Source: Actinomadura sp. 6K520 | Lineage (GTDB): Bacteria > Actinomycetota > Actinomycetes > Streptosporangiales > Streptosporangiaceae | Direction of reading: 5' to 3' | Assembly: GCF_004349245.1 (NCBI RefSeq) | Contig: NZ_SMLC01000068.1 | Span: 1-36,109 of the forward strand | DNA length: 36,109 nucleotides | Shown here: in pieces, positions 6,349 to 14,135 of the stretch | How the letters are laid out: the number at the start of each line of letters is the position of its first letter | How positions within the stretch are numbered: position 1 is the stretch's first letter | Made by a program: the position numbers and the translations under genes | The notes under the pieces: generated by a model | Told to the model about the DNA's origin: nothing | The model's database searches: none | Seen by the model: only the letters and a program-made list of their open reading frames with translations

Positions 6349-7269
6349 ATGGGCACCATCGGCGACGTGGGCGAGTTCGGATTGATCGCCCGGCTGACCC
6401 GGCGGCTGCCGCCGGGTCCGGCGGTGCGGCTCGGCCCCGGCGACGACGCGGCCGTGATCGCCGCGCCGGACGGGCGCGTCGTGGCCACTACCGACCTCCT
6501 CGTGGAGGACAGGCACTTTCGCCGCGACTGGTCGGGCCCTTACGACATCGGCCGCAAGGCCGCCGCGCAGAACCTCGCCGACGTCGTCGCCATGGGCGCC
6601 CGGCCCACGGCGCTGCTCGTCGGGTTCGCCGCCCCGCCCTCGACCCCTACCGAATGGGCCGAGCGCCTCTACGACGGGCTCGCCGACGAGTGCCGCGCGG
6701 CGGGCGCGTCCGTGGCCGGCGGCGACGTCGTCGGTGCCCCGCAGATCACCCTCGCCGTCACCGCGCTCGGCGACCTGGGCGGCGGGGCGCCGCTCACCCG
6801 GTCCGGGGCGCGGCCCGGCGACTTCGTGGCCGTCCGGGGACGGCTCGGCCACGCCGCCGCCGGCCTGGCCCTCCTCGCCGCCGGGCGGGACGGGCCCGCC
6901 GAGCTGATCGCGGCCCACCGCCGTCCCGAACCCCCGTACGCGGCGGGCGAAGAGGCACGTGCGCACGGCGCGACCGCGCTGCTGGACGTGAGTGACGGGC
7001 TCGTCCAGGACCTCGGGCACATCGCCGCCGCGAGCGGTGTCCGGATCGACATCGACTCCACGGCCGTTCCCGTCCCGGAGGTCCTCGGGCCGGACGGGCT
7101 CCGCCACGCCCTCACCGGTGGCGAAGATCACGCGTTCGCCGGATCGTTCCCGCCGGACGCCCGCCCGCCTTCGACCTGGAGGCGGATCGGGGTCGTCACC
7201 GAAGGATCGGGAGTGCACGTCGACGGCCGCGAGCCGCCCGCCGGCGGCTGGGACCACTTCCGGACGTGA
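6349..7269 (+). CDS. thiL: Thiamine-monophosphate kinase
   Basis: The product is 306 residues. ThiL phosphorylates thiamine monophosphate to thiamine diphosphate with ATP, the last step of cofactor synthesis, in the cytosol. Characteristic segments are GPGDDAAV near residue 28, TTDLLVEDRHFRRDW (metal- and substrate-binding aspartate), GRKAAAQNLADVVAMGA, GGDVV, LLDVSDGLVQDLGHIA and LTGGEDHA. Length is typical of actinobacterial ThiL. ATG 6349 gives the MGTIGDVGEFGLI start usual for the family. The gene is divergent from the Lrp-type gene across 135 bases; thiD lies one gene downstream. No thiamine-pyrophosphate riboswitch was recognised upstream. Confidence 0.95.
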   Translation: MGTIGDVGEFGLIARLTRRLPPGPAVRLGPGDDAAVIAAPDGRVVATTDLLVEDRHFRRDWSGPYDIGRKAAAQNLADVVAMGARPTALLVGFAAPPSTPTEWAERLYDGLADECRAAGASVAGGDVVGAPQITLAVTALGDLGGGAPLTRSGARPGDFVAVRGRLGHAAAGLALLAAGRDGPAELIAAHRRPEPPYAAGEEARAHGATALLDVSDGLVQDLGHIAAASGVRIDIDSTAVPVPEVLGPDGLRHALTGGEDHAFAGSFPPDARPPSTWRRIGVVTEGSGVHVDGREPPAGGWDHFRT

Positions 7270-7370
7270 ACGCGGCCGGCACGCGGCGCGTACAGCCGTA
7301 AGCGTTGCCGGATGCGGTAGGCATGGTTGGTGCGGGTTTGGTATACATCCTGTGATCGAAGAGGGATGGG

Positions 7371-8225
7371 ATGGGACGACACAGCAAGGTTGGGCCACCG
7401 GAGGACGACCCCGTACGGGGCGACCGCGGGTCCCGGGGCCGACCCTACGGAGCTCCGTCCGGTCCGCCCTACGACGCCTTCTCCGGGCCGACCGACGACC
7501 GCGTGTACGTGTCGCCGCACGATCGCATCCCCACCGGTCCGCCACCCGGCGCGGAGCGCCAGAACGGCCCCCCGGCCCACCGGATGTTCGAGCCGCTCCC
7601 GGGCGACTATCCGGGTGATTTCCCGGGCGCTCCCGCCGGTCCCCACCCGGCCGCCGCTCCCGAACGGCCTCCCGATCCGCTCGACTTCGAGCCCGGCGGC
7701 GGTCGCCGCTGGCTCCGGTTCCTGTCGGTGCTCCCCGTCCCCCTGATGCCGATCCTCGCGCTGGTCGTCGCCGTCGGGGTCGTCTCCTACGCGCTGAGCA
7801 CCCAGCAGATCTCCCTCAACTTCGCCGGCGGCGCGCCGAGCAACACGCAGACCGACCAGCGCGACAACCAGATCACCGAGCGCGGCCCGGACGGGCGCGC
7901 CAGCCGCGGCGCCGAGCGCTCCGACGGCCTCCTCATCGCCTTCCGGGTCGCGTCCAGGACCCCCGGCGGCTTCAAAGCCACCGCCACGATCGCCAACCAG
8001 GGCCCGCGGCCGGTGGCCGAGTGGGCGCTGGCGTTCAAGATCCCGACCGCCTCGGTCACCGCCGTCAGCGGCGCCACCGCCGTCCGGACCGGCGCCGTCC
8101 CGTTCCTGCGGGGACGCACGGTCATCGCGCCCGGCGAGAAGGTCCGGATCGTCTTCACCGCGCGGGGGACCGCGGCCCGGCCGTCCTCGTGCGTCCTGAA
8201 CGGCAGGCCCTGCGCCCTCGTCTGA
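7371..8225 (+). CDS. Membrane-anchored protein with CBM2-like extracytoplasmic domain
   Basis: The product is 284 residues. The first 120 or so form a disordered Pro/Gly-rich cytoplasmic region. One transmembrane helix follows at about 125-150 (LPVPLMPILALVVAVGVVSYAL), then a polar linker and a beta-rich domain (about 190-284) reading GFKATATIANQG, EWALAFKIP and APGEKVRIVFTA. That pattern resembles the cellulose-binding CBM2 immunoglobulin-like fold, though most exposed tryptophans used for cellulose binding are missing. Function is unknown. ATG 7371 is preceded by GAAGAGGGA. The two cysteines at the C-terminus may form a disulfide. It sits between thiL and thiD, and no functional link is evident. 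Confidence 0.7.
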   Translation: MGRHSKVGPPEDDPVRGDRGSRGRPYGAPSGPPYDAFSGPTDDRVYVSPHDRIPTGPPPGAERQNGPPAHRMFEPLPGDYPGDFPGAPAGPHPAAAPERPPDPLDFEPGGGRRWLRFLSVLPVPLMPILALVVAVGVVSYALSTQQISLNFAGGAPSNTQTDQRDNQITERGPDGRASRGAERSDGLLIAFRVASRTPGGFKATATIANQGPRPVAEWALAFKIPTASVTAVSGATAVRTGAVPFLRGRTVIAPGEKVRIVFTARGTAARPSSCVLNGRPCALV

Positions 8226-8266
8226 GCCCCGCCGCCGGCTAGATCGCATAACCCGGCAGACCGCCT

Positions 8267-8272
8267 TAAAGT
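8267..8272 (+). promoter_or_regulatory. thiD -10 box, leaderless start
   Basis: TAAAGT (8267-8272) matches the actinobacterial -10 pattern TAnnnT and ends six bases before the ATG at 8279. No Shine-Dalgarno sequence precedes that ATG. Transcription would begin at or next to the start codon, giving a leaderless thiD mRNA. Confidence 0.45.
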
Positions 8273-8278
8273 GGGCGC

Positions 8279-9091
8279 ATGACGACCATCCCGACCCGCG
8301 CGCCGGCGCCTCCCCTCGTGCTCACCGTCGCGGGCTCCGACTCCGGCGGCGGCGCCGGGATCCAGGCGGACCTGAAGACCATGCTCGCCCTCGGCGTCCA
8401 CGGGATGAGCGTCGTCGCCGCGGTCACCGCGCAGAACTCGCTCGGCGTCCAGGGCTACTGGGAGCTCCCGCCGGAGGCGGTGCGCGCCCAGCTCGACTCC
8501 GTGCTGACCGACATCGGCGTCCACGCGATCAAGACGGGGATGCTCGCCTCGACGGTGCTGGTCGAGACCGTCGCCGAGGCGCTCGCCGCCACCGACGCGC
8601 CCGCCGTCGTCGACCCCGTGGGCGTGTCCAAGCACGGCGACCCGCTGCTCGCGCCGGACGCCGTGCACGCCGTCCGCTCGGCACTGCTGCCGGCCGCGAC
8701 CATCGTGACCCCCAACCTCTTCGAGGTGGAGCAGCTCACCGGCGTCAAGGTGGTGGACGAGGCGGGCCTGCGCGAGGCCGCCGAGGCCGTCAAGGCGCTC
8801 GGCCCGCGATGGGTCCTGATCAAGGGCGGGCACCTCCCGGGCGAGCCCGCCGACCTGCTGTTCGACGGGGAGAGCGAACACCGCTTCACCGCGCCCCGCC
8901 ACGACAACCGGCACACCCACGGCACCGGCTGCACGCTCGCGTCCGCCATCGCGTCCCACCTGGCCATGGGCGAGGATGTCCCCGCCGCGGTGGCGAAGGC
9001 GAAGGAGTACGTGACGGGCGCGATCGCGGCGGGCTTCCCCCTCGGCTCCGGCATCGGCCCCGTCGACCACGCCTGGCGCCACCGCACCTGA
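8279..9091 (+). CDS. thiD: Hydroxymethylpyrimidine/phosphomethylpyrimidine kinase
   Basis: The product is 270 residues of the ribokinase-like family. It phosphorylates HMP and HMP-P to HMP-PP for thiamine assembly. Motifs include the N-terminal LTVAGSDSGGGAGIQADLKT, the ALGVHGMSVVAAVTAQNS block, DPVGVSKHGDPLL, TPNLFEVEQLTG, and the anion-hole region HGTGCTLASAIA near residue 220 with the catalytic Asp/Cys environment typical of ThiD. The start is ATG 8279, probably leaderless. A strong hairpin terminator follows 34 bases after the stop. Confidence 0.95.
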   Translation: MTTIPTRAPAPPLVLTVAGSDSGGGAGIQADLKTMLALGVHGMSVVAAVTAQNSLGVQGYWELPPEAVRAQLDSVLTDIGVHAIKTGMLASTVLVETVAEALAATDAPAVVDPVGVSKHGDPLLAPDAVHAVRSALLPAATIVTPNLFEVEQLTGVKVVDEAGLREAAEAVKALGPRWVLIKGGHLPGEPADLLFDGESEHRFTAPRHDNRHTHGTGCTLASAIASHLAMGEDVPAAVAKAKEYVTGAIAAGFPLGSGIGPVDHAWRHRT

Positions 9092-9124
9092 CCCCCGCGA
9101 GGCACGCGGCCCGGGAACACGAAA

Positions 9125-9156
9125 GCCGGCTCATCGGATCGGTCCGATGAGCCGGC
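9125..9156. terminator. Bidirectional hairpin terminator between thiD and rpmB
   Basis: GCCGGCTCATCGGA (9125-9138) pairs perfectly with 9143-9156 around the tetraloop TCGG, a 14-bp stem. It lies midway between the convergent ends of thiD (9091) and rpmB (9176). There is no long U tract, as is usual in GC-rich actinomycetes. Confidence 0.85.
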
Positions 9157-9175
9157 CGAAGCCGCCCGGTCCGTG

Positions 9176-9370
9176 TCAGACGGTCGGCTTGACGACCTTG
9201 CCGGCCTTGATGCAGGACGTGCAGGCGTTGATCCGCTTGGTGCTGCCGTTCACGACGGCGCGCACGCGCTGGATGTTGGGGTTCCAGCGGCGCGGGGTGC
9301 GGCGGTGCGAGTGGGAGACGCGCATGCCGAAACCGGGTCCCTTGCCGCAGACGTCGCAGACGGAAGCCAC
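9176..9370 (-). CDS. rpmB: 50S ribosomal protein L28
   Basis: The product is 64 residues, matching bacterial L28 from start to end. It retains CDVCGKGPGFGMRVSHSHRRT near the N-terminus and CTSCIKAGKV near the C-terminus. The two CxxC pairs make this the zinc-binding (C+) form of L28. Actinomycetes often also carry a cysteine-free copy under zinc control (Zur), which is not in this window. GTG 9370 is chosen because it gives the normal length and has GGAG six bases upstream. The gene is convergent with thiD and divergent from the DhaL-type gene across 226 bases. Confidence 0.96.
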   Translation of the reverse strand: MASVCDVCGKGPGFGMRVSHSHRRTPRRWNPNIQRVRAVVNGSTKRINACTSCIKAGKVVKPTV

Positions 9371-9460
9371 GGGAAACTCCAAGTGGTGTCGATGCTCTGA
9401 ACCGGAGCGACGCCCCGATGCCACCGACGGCGGGCCGGACATCACGGGTGCTCACTGAGG

Positions 9461-9478
9461 GCGCCTCGGACGAGGCGC
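9461..9478. other. Hairpin in the rpmB / DhaL divergent intergenic region
   Basis: GCGCCTC (9461-9467) pairs with GAGGCGC (9472-9478) around GGAC. A -10-like TACTCT on the - strand (complement of 9486-9491) would place the rpmB transcript start at the edge of this hairpin, so it could form the 5' end of the rpmB mRNA. No -35 is clear, and the element could equally be an operator. Confidence 0.35.
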
Positions 9479-9596
9479 ACGGATCAGAGTAGCCGACGGC
9501 GCGCCGGGTACGCGAATCGCCTCGCGACCCGTCCGGCTTCCCGCGACGGCACGCGCACGGTACAGAAGAGGGCGAGACGGCGAGAGGGGCGGGTCC

Positions 9597-11210
9597 GTGG
9601 GCGAGGTCCTCGACGGGGTGGCGGTACGGCGGTGGTGCAGGCTCACGGCGGAGGCGCTGGGGCGCACGAGAGCGGAGATCGACGCGCTCAACGTGTTCCC
9701 CGTCCCGGACGGGGACACCGGCACGAACCTGTACCTGACCGTGCTCGCGGCGGCGGACGCGCTGGACGAGCTCCCGGCCGGCGAGCCGCCGGACGCCGCG
9801 CGGATCTGGCGCGCCCTGGTGCAGGGGGCGCTGCTCGGCGCGCGGGGCAACTCGGGCGTGATCCTCAGCCAGGTGTTCCGCGGGCTCGCCGACGTGCTCG
9901 GCCCGCTGGAGGGGCCGCCGGACGGCACCGCGTTCGCGGGGGCGCTGGACCACGCGTCGGGCCTGGCCCGCGAGGCGGTGGAGCACCCGGTCGAGGGCAC
10001 GATCCTGAGCGTCCTCGCCGCGGCGGCAGCGGCGTGCGGCGCGGAATCGTCCGGAACCGGACTCGCCGGGGTGACGCGGGCGGCCGCCGAGGGCGCCCGG
10101 CGGGCGCTCGGCCGCACCACGGGCCAGCTCGACGTGCTCGCCCGGAGCGGGGTCGTGGACGCGGGCGCGGCCGGGCTCTGCGTGATCCTCGACGTCCTCG
10201 CGGCCGTGGTCACCGAGGAGTACCCGGAGCGGTACGAGGTCCCGCACCGCACGGCCCCTCCCCGTACGGCGGGGGCGCCGCCGCCCGCCGAGGAGCACCC
10301 CGAGCCGCGGGGCCCCGGCTACGAGGTCATGTACCTGCTCGACGCGCCGGACGAGGCGGTCCACGTCCTGCGCGAACGGCTGGACGGCCTCGGGGACTCG
10401 CTCGTCGTGGTGGGCGGCGACGGCCTGTGGAACGTCCACGTCCACGTGGACGACGCCGGCGCGGCCATCGAGGCGGGCATGGCCGCGGGGCGCCCGCACC
10501 GCATCCGCGTCACCTACCTCGACGCCGGGGAGCGGCCGCACGCGCCGCACACCGGGCGCGCGGTGATCGCCGTCACCGCCGCCGGCGGGCTCGCCGCGCT
10601 GTTCGAGGAGTGCGGCGCGCGGGTCGTCCGGCGGGAGACCGGCACCGTGCCGCCGCTCGCGGTGCTGGCGGAGGCGATCCTCGCGGCGGGCGACGAGGTG
10701 GCCGTCCTGCCCAACGAGCCCGAGGTCCTCGCCCTCGCCGAGGCCGCCGCGGAGCGTGCGAGGGACAGCGGCGCCCGGATCGCGGTCGTGCCGACGAAGG
10801 CGTCCGTCCAGGGGATGGCGGCGCTCGCCGTGCACGACCCGCTGCGCCGCTTCGCCGAGGACGTCATCGAGATGACCCGCGCCGCCGGCGCCACCCGCTT
10901 CGGCCACCTGGAGGTCGCGCAGGAGGAGGCGGTCACGAGCGTCGGGCTGTGCCGGCCCGGCGACGTCCTCGGCCTGATCGAGGGCGATGTCGTCACGATC
11001 GGCGCGGACGTCGCCGACGTCGCCCGGCACCTCCTGGACCGGATGCTGTCCGGCGGCGGAGAGCTCGTCACGCTGATCGCCGGCGTGCACGCGCCGCCCG
11101 CCCTCACCGGGGCGCTCGAAGACCATCTGCGCGGCCGCCACCCCGACGTGGAGGTCGGCGTGTACGACGGAGGCCAGGAACGGTACCCGCTGCTCATCGG
11201 CGTCGAGTGA
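9597..11210 (+). CDS. DhaL-domain (DAK2) protein, FakA/YloV family
   Basis: The product is 537 residues. The N-terminal DhaL kinase-like domain (about 10-205) contains NVFPVPDGDTGTN, whose aspartates bind Mg-ATP in the family, and GARGNSGVILSQ. A middle segment follows a Pro-rich linker (about 215-240). The C-terminal DegV-like/YloV domain begins with RAVIAVTAAGG and ends with GGQERYPLLIGVE. FakA proteins phosphorylate fatty acids bound to FakB partners for phospholipid synthesis. No fakB gene is nearby, so assignment to fatty-acid kinase is by family. The start is GTG 9597 with a purine-rich GAGAGGGGCGGG upstream. The gene sits directly before recG, as in other actinobacteria. Confidence 0.88.
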   Translation: MGEVLDGVAVRRWCRLTAEALGRTRAEIDALNVFPVPDGDTGTNLYLTVLAAADALDELPAGEPPDAARIWRALVQGALLGARGNSGVILSQVFRGLADVLGPLEGPPDGTAFAGALDHASGLAREAVEHPVEGTILSVLAAAAAACGAESSGTGLAGVTRAAAEGARRALGRTTGQLDVLARSGVVDAGAAGLCVILDVLAAVVTEEYPERYEVPHRTAPPRTAGAPPPAEEHPEPRGPGYEVMYLLDAPDEAVHVLRERLDGLGDSLVVVGGDGLWNVHVHVDDAGAAIEAGMAAGRPHRIRVTYLDAGERPHAPHTGRAVIAVTAAGGLAALFEECGARVVRRETGTVPPLAVLAEAILAAGDEVAVLPNEPEVLALAEAAAERARDSGARIAVVPTKASVQGMAALAVHDPLRRFAEDVIEMTRAAGATRFGHLEVAQEEAVTSVGLCRPGDVLGLIEGDVVTIGADVADVARHLLDRMLSGGGELVTLIAGVHAPPALTGALEDHLRGRHPDVEVGVYDGGQERYPLLIGVE

Positions 11211-11243
11211 TTCCCGTCCCCGCCATGGGCTAGAAAAGACTGC

Positions 11244-13442
11244 GTGGCGAATCTCGACGAGCCGTTGAGCAAGGTCCTGGGCGACAAGACGGCCAACGCG
11301 CTGAAGAAGGGCCTCGACCTGCACACGGTCGGGGACCTCCTGCACCACTACCCGCGCCGCTACGCCCACCGCGGGGAGCTCACCCAGCTCAGCGGCCTGC
11401 AGGACGGCGAGCACGTCACGGTCATGGCGGAGGTCGTGAAGGTCCAGGGCCGCAGCCTCACCCGCAGCCCCGGCTACGTCCTGGAGATCACCGTCACCGA
11501 CGGGACCGGGCTGCTGAAGCTGAGCTTCTTCGGCCGCAAGGGCTCCTACCGGGCCGAGAAGGACCTGTCGCCGGGCACCCGCGGCCTGTTCGCCGGGAAG
11601 ATCAGCACCTACCGGCCCCGCGGCGGCAAGGCGATGCGGCAGCTCACCCACCCGCAGTACAAGGTCGTCGCGGAGAAGGGCGCCGAGGAGGCCGCCCAGG
11701 AGTGGGCCGACGAGATCATCCCGATCTACCCGTCGACCAAGGCGCTGCCCATCGAGACGATCGGCACGTCCGTCGGCACCGTCCTCGACCAGCTGACCCT
11801 GCCCGCCGACCCGATGCCCGGCGCGCTGCTCGGCCGCCGCCGCCTCGTCGGCCTGCGCGAGGCGTACGAGGGCATCCACCGTCCCCGCACCTGGGACGAG
11901 CTGGGCAAGGCCCGTGCCCGCCTCAAGTGGGACGAGGCGTTCGTCGTCCAGGTCGCCCTGGCCCAGCGCCGCCTCGCCGCCGCCGCGCTCCCCGCGACAC
12001 CGCGCCCGCCCTCCTTCGGCGGCCTCCAGTCGGAGTTCGACGCGCGCCTGCCCTTCGAACTCACCGAGGGCCAGCGCCAGGTGGGCGACGAGATAGCCGC
12101 CGACCTGGCGCGGGAACACCCCATGCACCGCCTCCTCCAGGGCGACGTCGGCGCGGGGAAGACCGTGGTCGCGCTGCGGGCGATGCTGCAGGTGGTCGAC
12201 AACTGCGGGCAGGCTGCGCTGCTCGCGCCCACCGAGGTGCTCGCCCAGCAGCACTACCGGTCGATCACCGGCATGCTCGGCGACCTGGCGGAGGCGGGGC
12301 GGATCGGGGGAGCGGAGAACGCGACGCGGGTCGCGCTGCTCACCGGGTCGCAGGGGGCCAAGGCGCGCAAGGAGGCCCTGCTGGACGCGGCGTCCGGCAC
12401 CGCCGGGATCGTCGTCGGCACCCACGCGCTCCTCCAGGAGAGCGTCCAGTTCGCCGACCTGGGGCTCGTCGTCGTGGACGAGCAGCACCGCTTCGGCGTC
12501 GAGCAGCGGGACGCGCTGCGCGAGAAGACCGGCGGCGGCCGCCCGCACGTCCTGGTCATGACGGCGACCCCGATCCCGCGCACGGTGGCGATGACGGTCT
12601 TCGGCGATCTGGAGACCTCGGTCCTCGGGCAGCTTCCGGCGGGCCGGTCGGCGATCCGGACCCACGTGGTCCCGCCGGAGAAGCCCGCGTTCCTCGCCCG
12701 GACGTGGGAGCGCATCAAGGAGGAGGCCGCGGAGGGGCGGCAGATCTACATCGTCTGCCCGCGCATCGGCGAGCAGGAGGGCGACGAGGGCGACGCGATG
12801 GACACGGCCGACGCCGAGGAGTCCGGCCGCCGCTCCCCGCTCGGGATCATGGAGGTGCTGCCCAAGCTGGCGGACCTGCTCGCCGGCGTGCGCATCGGCG
12901 TCCTGCACGGCAAGCTCCACCCCGACGAGAAGGACGCGGTCATGCGCCGCTTCACCGGCCGGGAACTGGACGTCCTGCTCGCCACCACGGTCATCGAGGT
13001 CGGCGTCGACGTCCCCAACGCCACCGTGATGGTGATCATGGACGCGGACCGGTTCGGCGTCTCCCAGCTCCACCAGCTGCGCGGCCGCGTCGGACGCGGC
13101 TCCCTGCAGGGCCTGTGCCTGCTCGTCACGGACGCCGAGCCCGGAAGCAAGGCCCGGGAACGGCTCGACGCCGTCGCGTCCACCACGGACGGCTTCAAGC
13201 TGTCCCGTCTCGACCTGGAGCAGCGCCGCGAGGGCGACGTGCTGGGCGCCGCACAGGCCGGCCGGACGTCCAGCCTCCGGCTGCTGACCCTCCACCGCGA
13301 CGAGGACGTCATCCGCGACGCCCGCGAGGAGGCCACGGCACTGGTCGAATCCGACCCCGGCCTGGCGGACCACCCCGGCCTGGCCACCGTCCTCGCCTCC
13401 CTCCTGGACGCCGACCGCGCCGAGTTCCTCGAAAAGACCTGA
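11244..13442 (+). CDS. recG: ATP-dependent DNA helicase RecG
   Basis: The product is 732 residues. RecG remodels stalled forks and Holliday junctions. An N-terminal wedge/OB region (about 20-140) is followed by the helicase core. Walker A is GDVGAGKT near residue 300, and motif Ia is PTEVLAQQH. The DEQH box (DEQHRFG) lies near 412, motif III is MTATPIPRT, and TTVIEVGVDVPNA and QLRGRVGRG form motifs V and VI. An acidic insertion after CPRIGEQ (GDEGDAMDTADAEE) lies in the second RecA-like domain. The start is GTG 11244; no good Shine-Dalgarno is seen and TAGAAA (11231-11236) could be a -10 for a nearly leaderless message. Confidence 0.96.
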   Translation: MANLDEPLSKVLGDKTANALKKGLDLHTVGDLLHHYPRRYAHRGELTQLSGLQDGEHVTVMAEVVKVQGRSLTRSPGYVLEITVTDGTGLLKLSFFGRKGSYRAEKDLSPGTRGLFAGKISTYRPRGGKAMRQLTHPQYKVVAEKGAEEAAQEWADEIIPIYPSTKALPIETIGTSVGTVLDQLTLPADPMPGALLGRRRLVGLREAYEGIHRPRTWDELGKARARLKWDEAFVVQVALAQRRLAAAALPATPRPPSFGGLQSEFDARLPFELTEGQRQVGDEIAADLAREHPMHRLLQGDVGAGKTVVALRAMLQVVDNCGQAALLAPTEVLAQQHYRSITGMLGDLAEAGRIGGAENATRVALLTGSQGAKARKEALLDAASGTAGIVVGTHALLQESVQFADLGLVVVDEQHRFGVEQRDALREKTGGGRPHVLVMTATPIPRTVAMTVFGDLETSVLGQLPAGRSAIRTHVVPPEKPAFLARTWERIKEEAAEGRQIYIVCPRIGEQEGDEGDAMDTADAEESGRRSPLGIMEVLPKLADLLAGVRIGVLHGKLHPDEKDAVMRRFTGRELDVLLATTVIEVGVDVPNATVMVIMDADRFGVSQLHQLRGRVGRGSLQGLCLLVTDAEPGSKARERLDAVASTTDGFKLSRLDLEQRREGDVLGAAQAGRTSSLRLLTLHRDEDVIRDAREEATALVESDPGLADHPGLATVLASLLDADRAEFLEKT

Positions 13443-13538
13443 CCCATCGAGCGTCCGACCGGCCCTCGCGGCACGCCGCCGACCCGTGTGGCCGGACGGC
13501 GTACGCGGCCGCGCCGGGACGCCGGGATACTGGGGGAC

Positions 13539-14105
13539 ATGACGAGGGTCATCGCGGGGATCGCGGGAGGGCGGCGGCTCGCCGTCCCGCCCGGACGGGA
13601 CACACGGCCCACCGGCGACCGCGCCAGGGAGGGCCTGTTCGGCACGGTCCTCGCCCTCCTCGGCCCGCTGGACGGGCTGCGCGTCGCCGACCTGTACGCG
13701 GGGTCCGGGGCGGTCGGGCTGGAGGCGCTCTCCCGGGGCGCCGCACACGCGCTGCTCGTCGAGTCGCATCCGCGGGCCATGAGGGTGATCCGGCGGAACG
13801 CCGAGACGCTCGGGCTGCCCGGCGCCGTCCCGTGCCCGGAGAAGGTGGAGCGGCTCGTCCGCACGGCACCGGACGAAGCATACGATTGGATCTTCGCGGA
13901 TCCCCCGTACCCGCTGCCGGACGCGTCCGTCACCGCCCTGCTGGAGGACCTCCGCGACCACGGGTGGGCCGCACCGGATGCGCTGGTCGTCGTGGAACGC
14001 GCCGCACGCGGCCCGGCGCTGCGGTGGCCGGACGGCTTCGAGGCCGAGCGGGACCGCCGCTACGGCGAGGCGATGTTCTGGTACGGCCGCGCGACCGGCC
14101 GGTGA
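13539..14105 (+). CDS. rsmD: 16S rRNA (guanine(966)-N(2))-methyltransferase RsmD
   Basis: The product is 188 residues, a class-I SAM-dependent methyltransferase. It reads MTRVIAGIAGGRRLAVPPG at the start. The SAM-binding motif is LYAGSGAVGLEALSRGA near residue 50, and the catalytic motif is DPPY in WIFADPPYP near residue 124. RsmD methylates G966 of 16S rRNA in the assembling 30S subunit. The position between recG and coaD is normal in actinobacteria, except that a penicillin-binding protein gene intervenes before coaD. GATACT (13526-13531) ends seven bases before ATG 13539, so the mRNA may be leaderless. Confidence 0.95.
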   Translation: MTRVIAGIAGGRRLAVPPGRDTRPTGDRAREGLFGTVLALLGPLDGLRVADLYAGSGAVGLEALSRGAAHALLVESHPRAMRVIRRNAETLGLPGAVPCPEKVERLVRTAPDEAYDWIFADPPYPLPDASVTALLEDLRDHGWAAPDALVVVERAARGPALRWPDGFEAERDRRYGEAMFWYGRATGR

Positions 14106-14135
14106 GATCACGGCGGTTCGGGTAGGAGGATTCGC

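Noticed and set aside
8226..8278. Thiamine (TPP) riboswitch before thiD or thiL
   Set aside because: No THI-box sequence could be found, and thiD appears leaderless.
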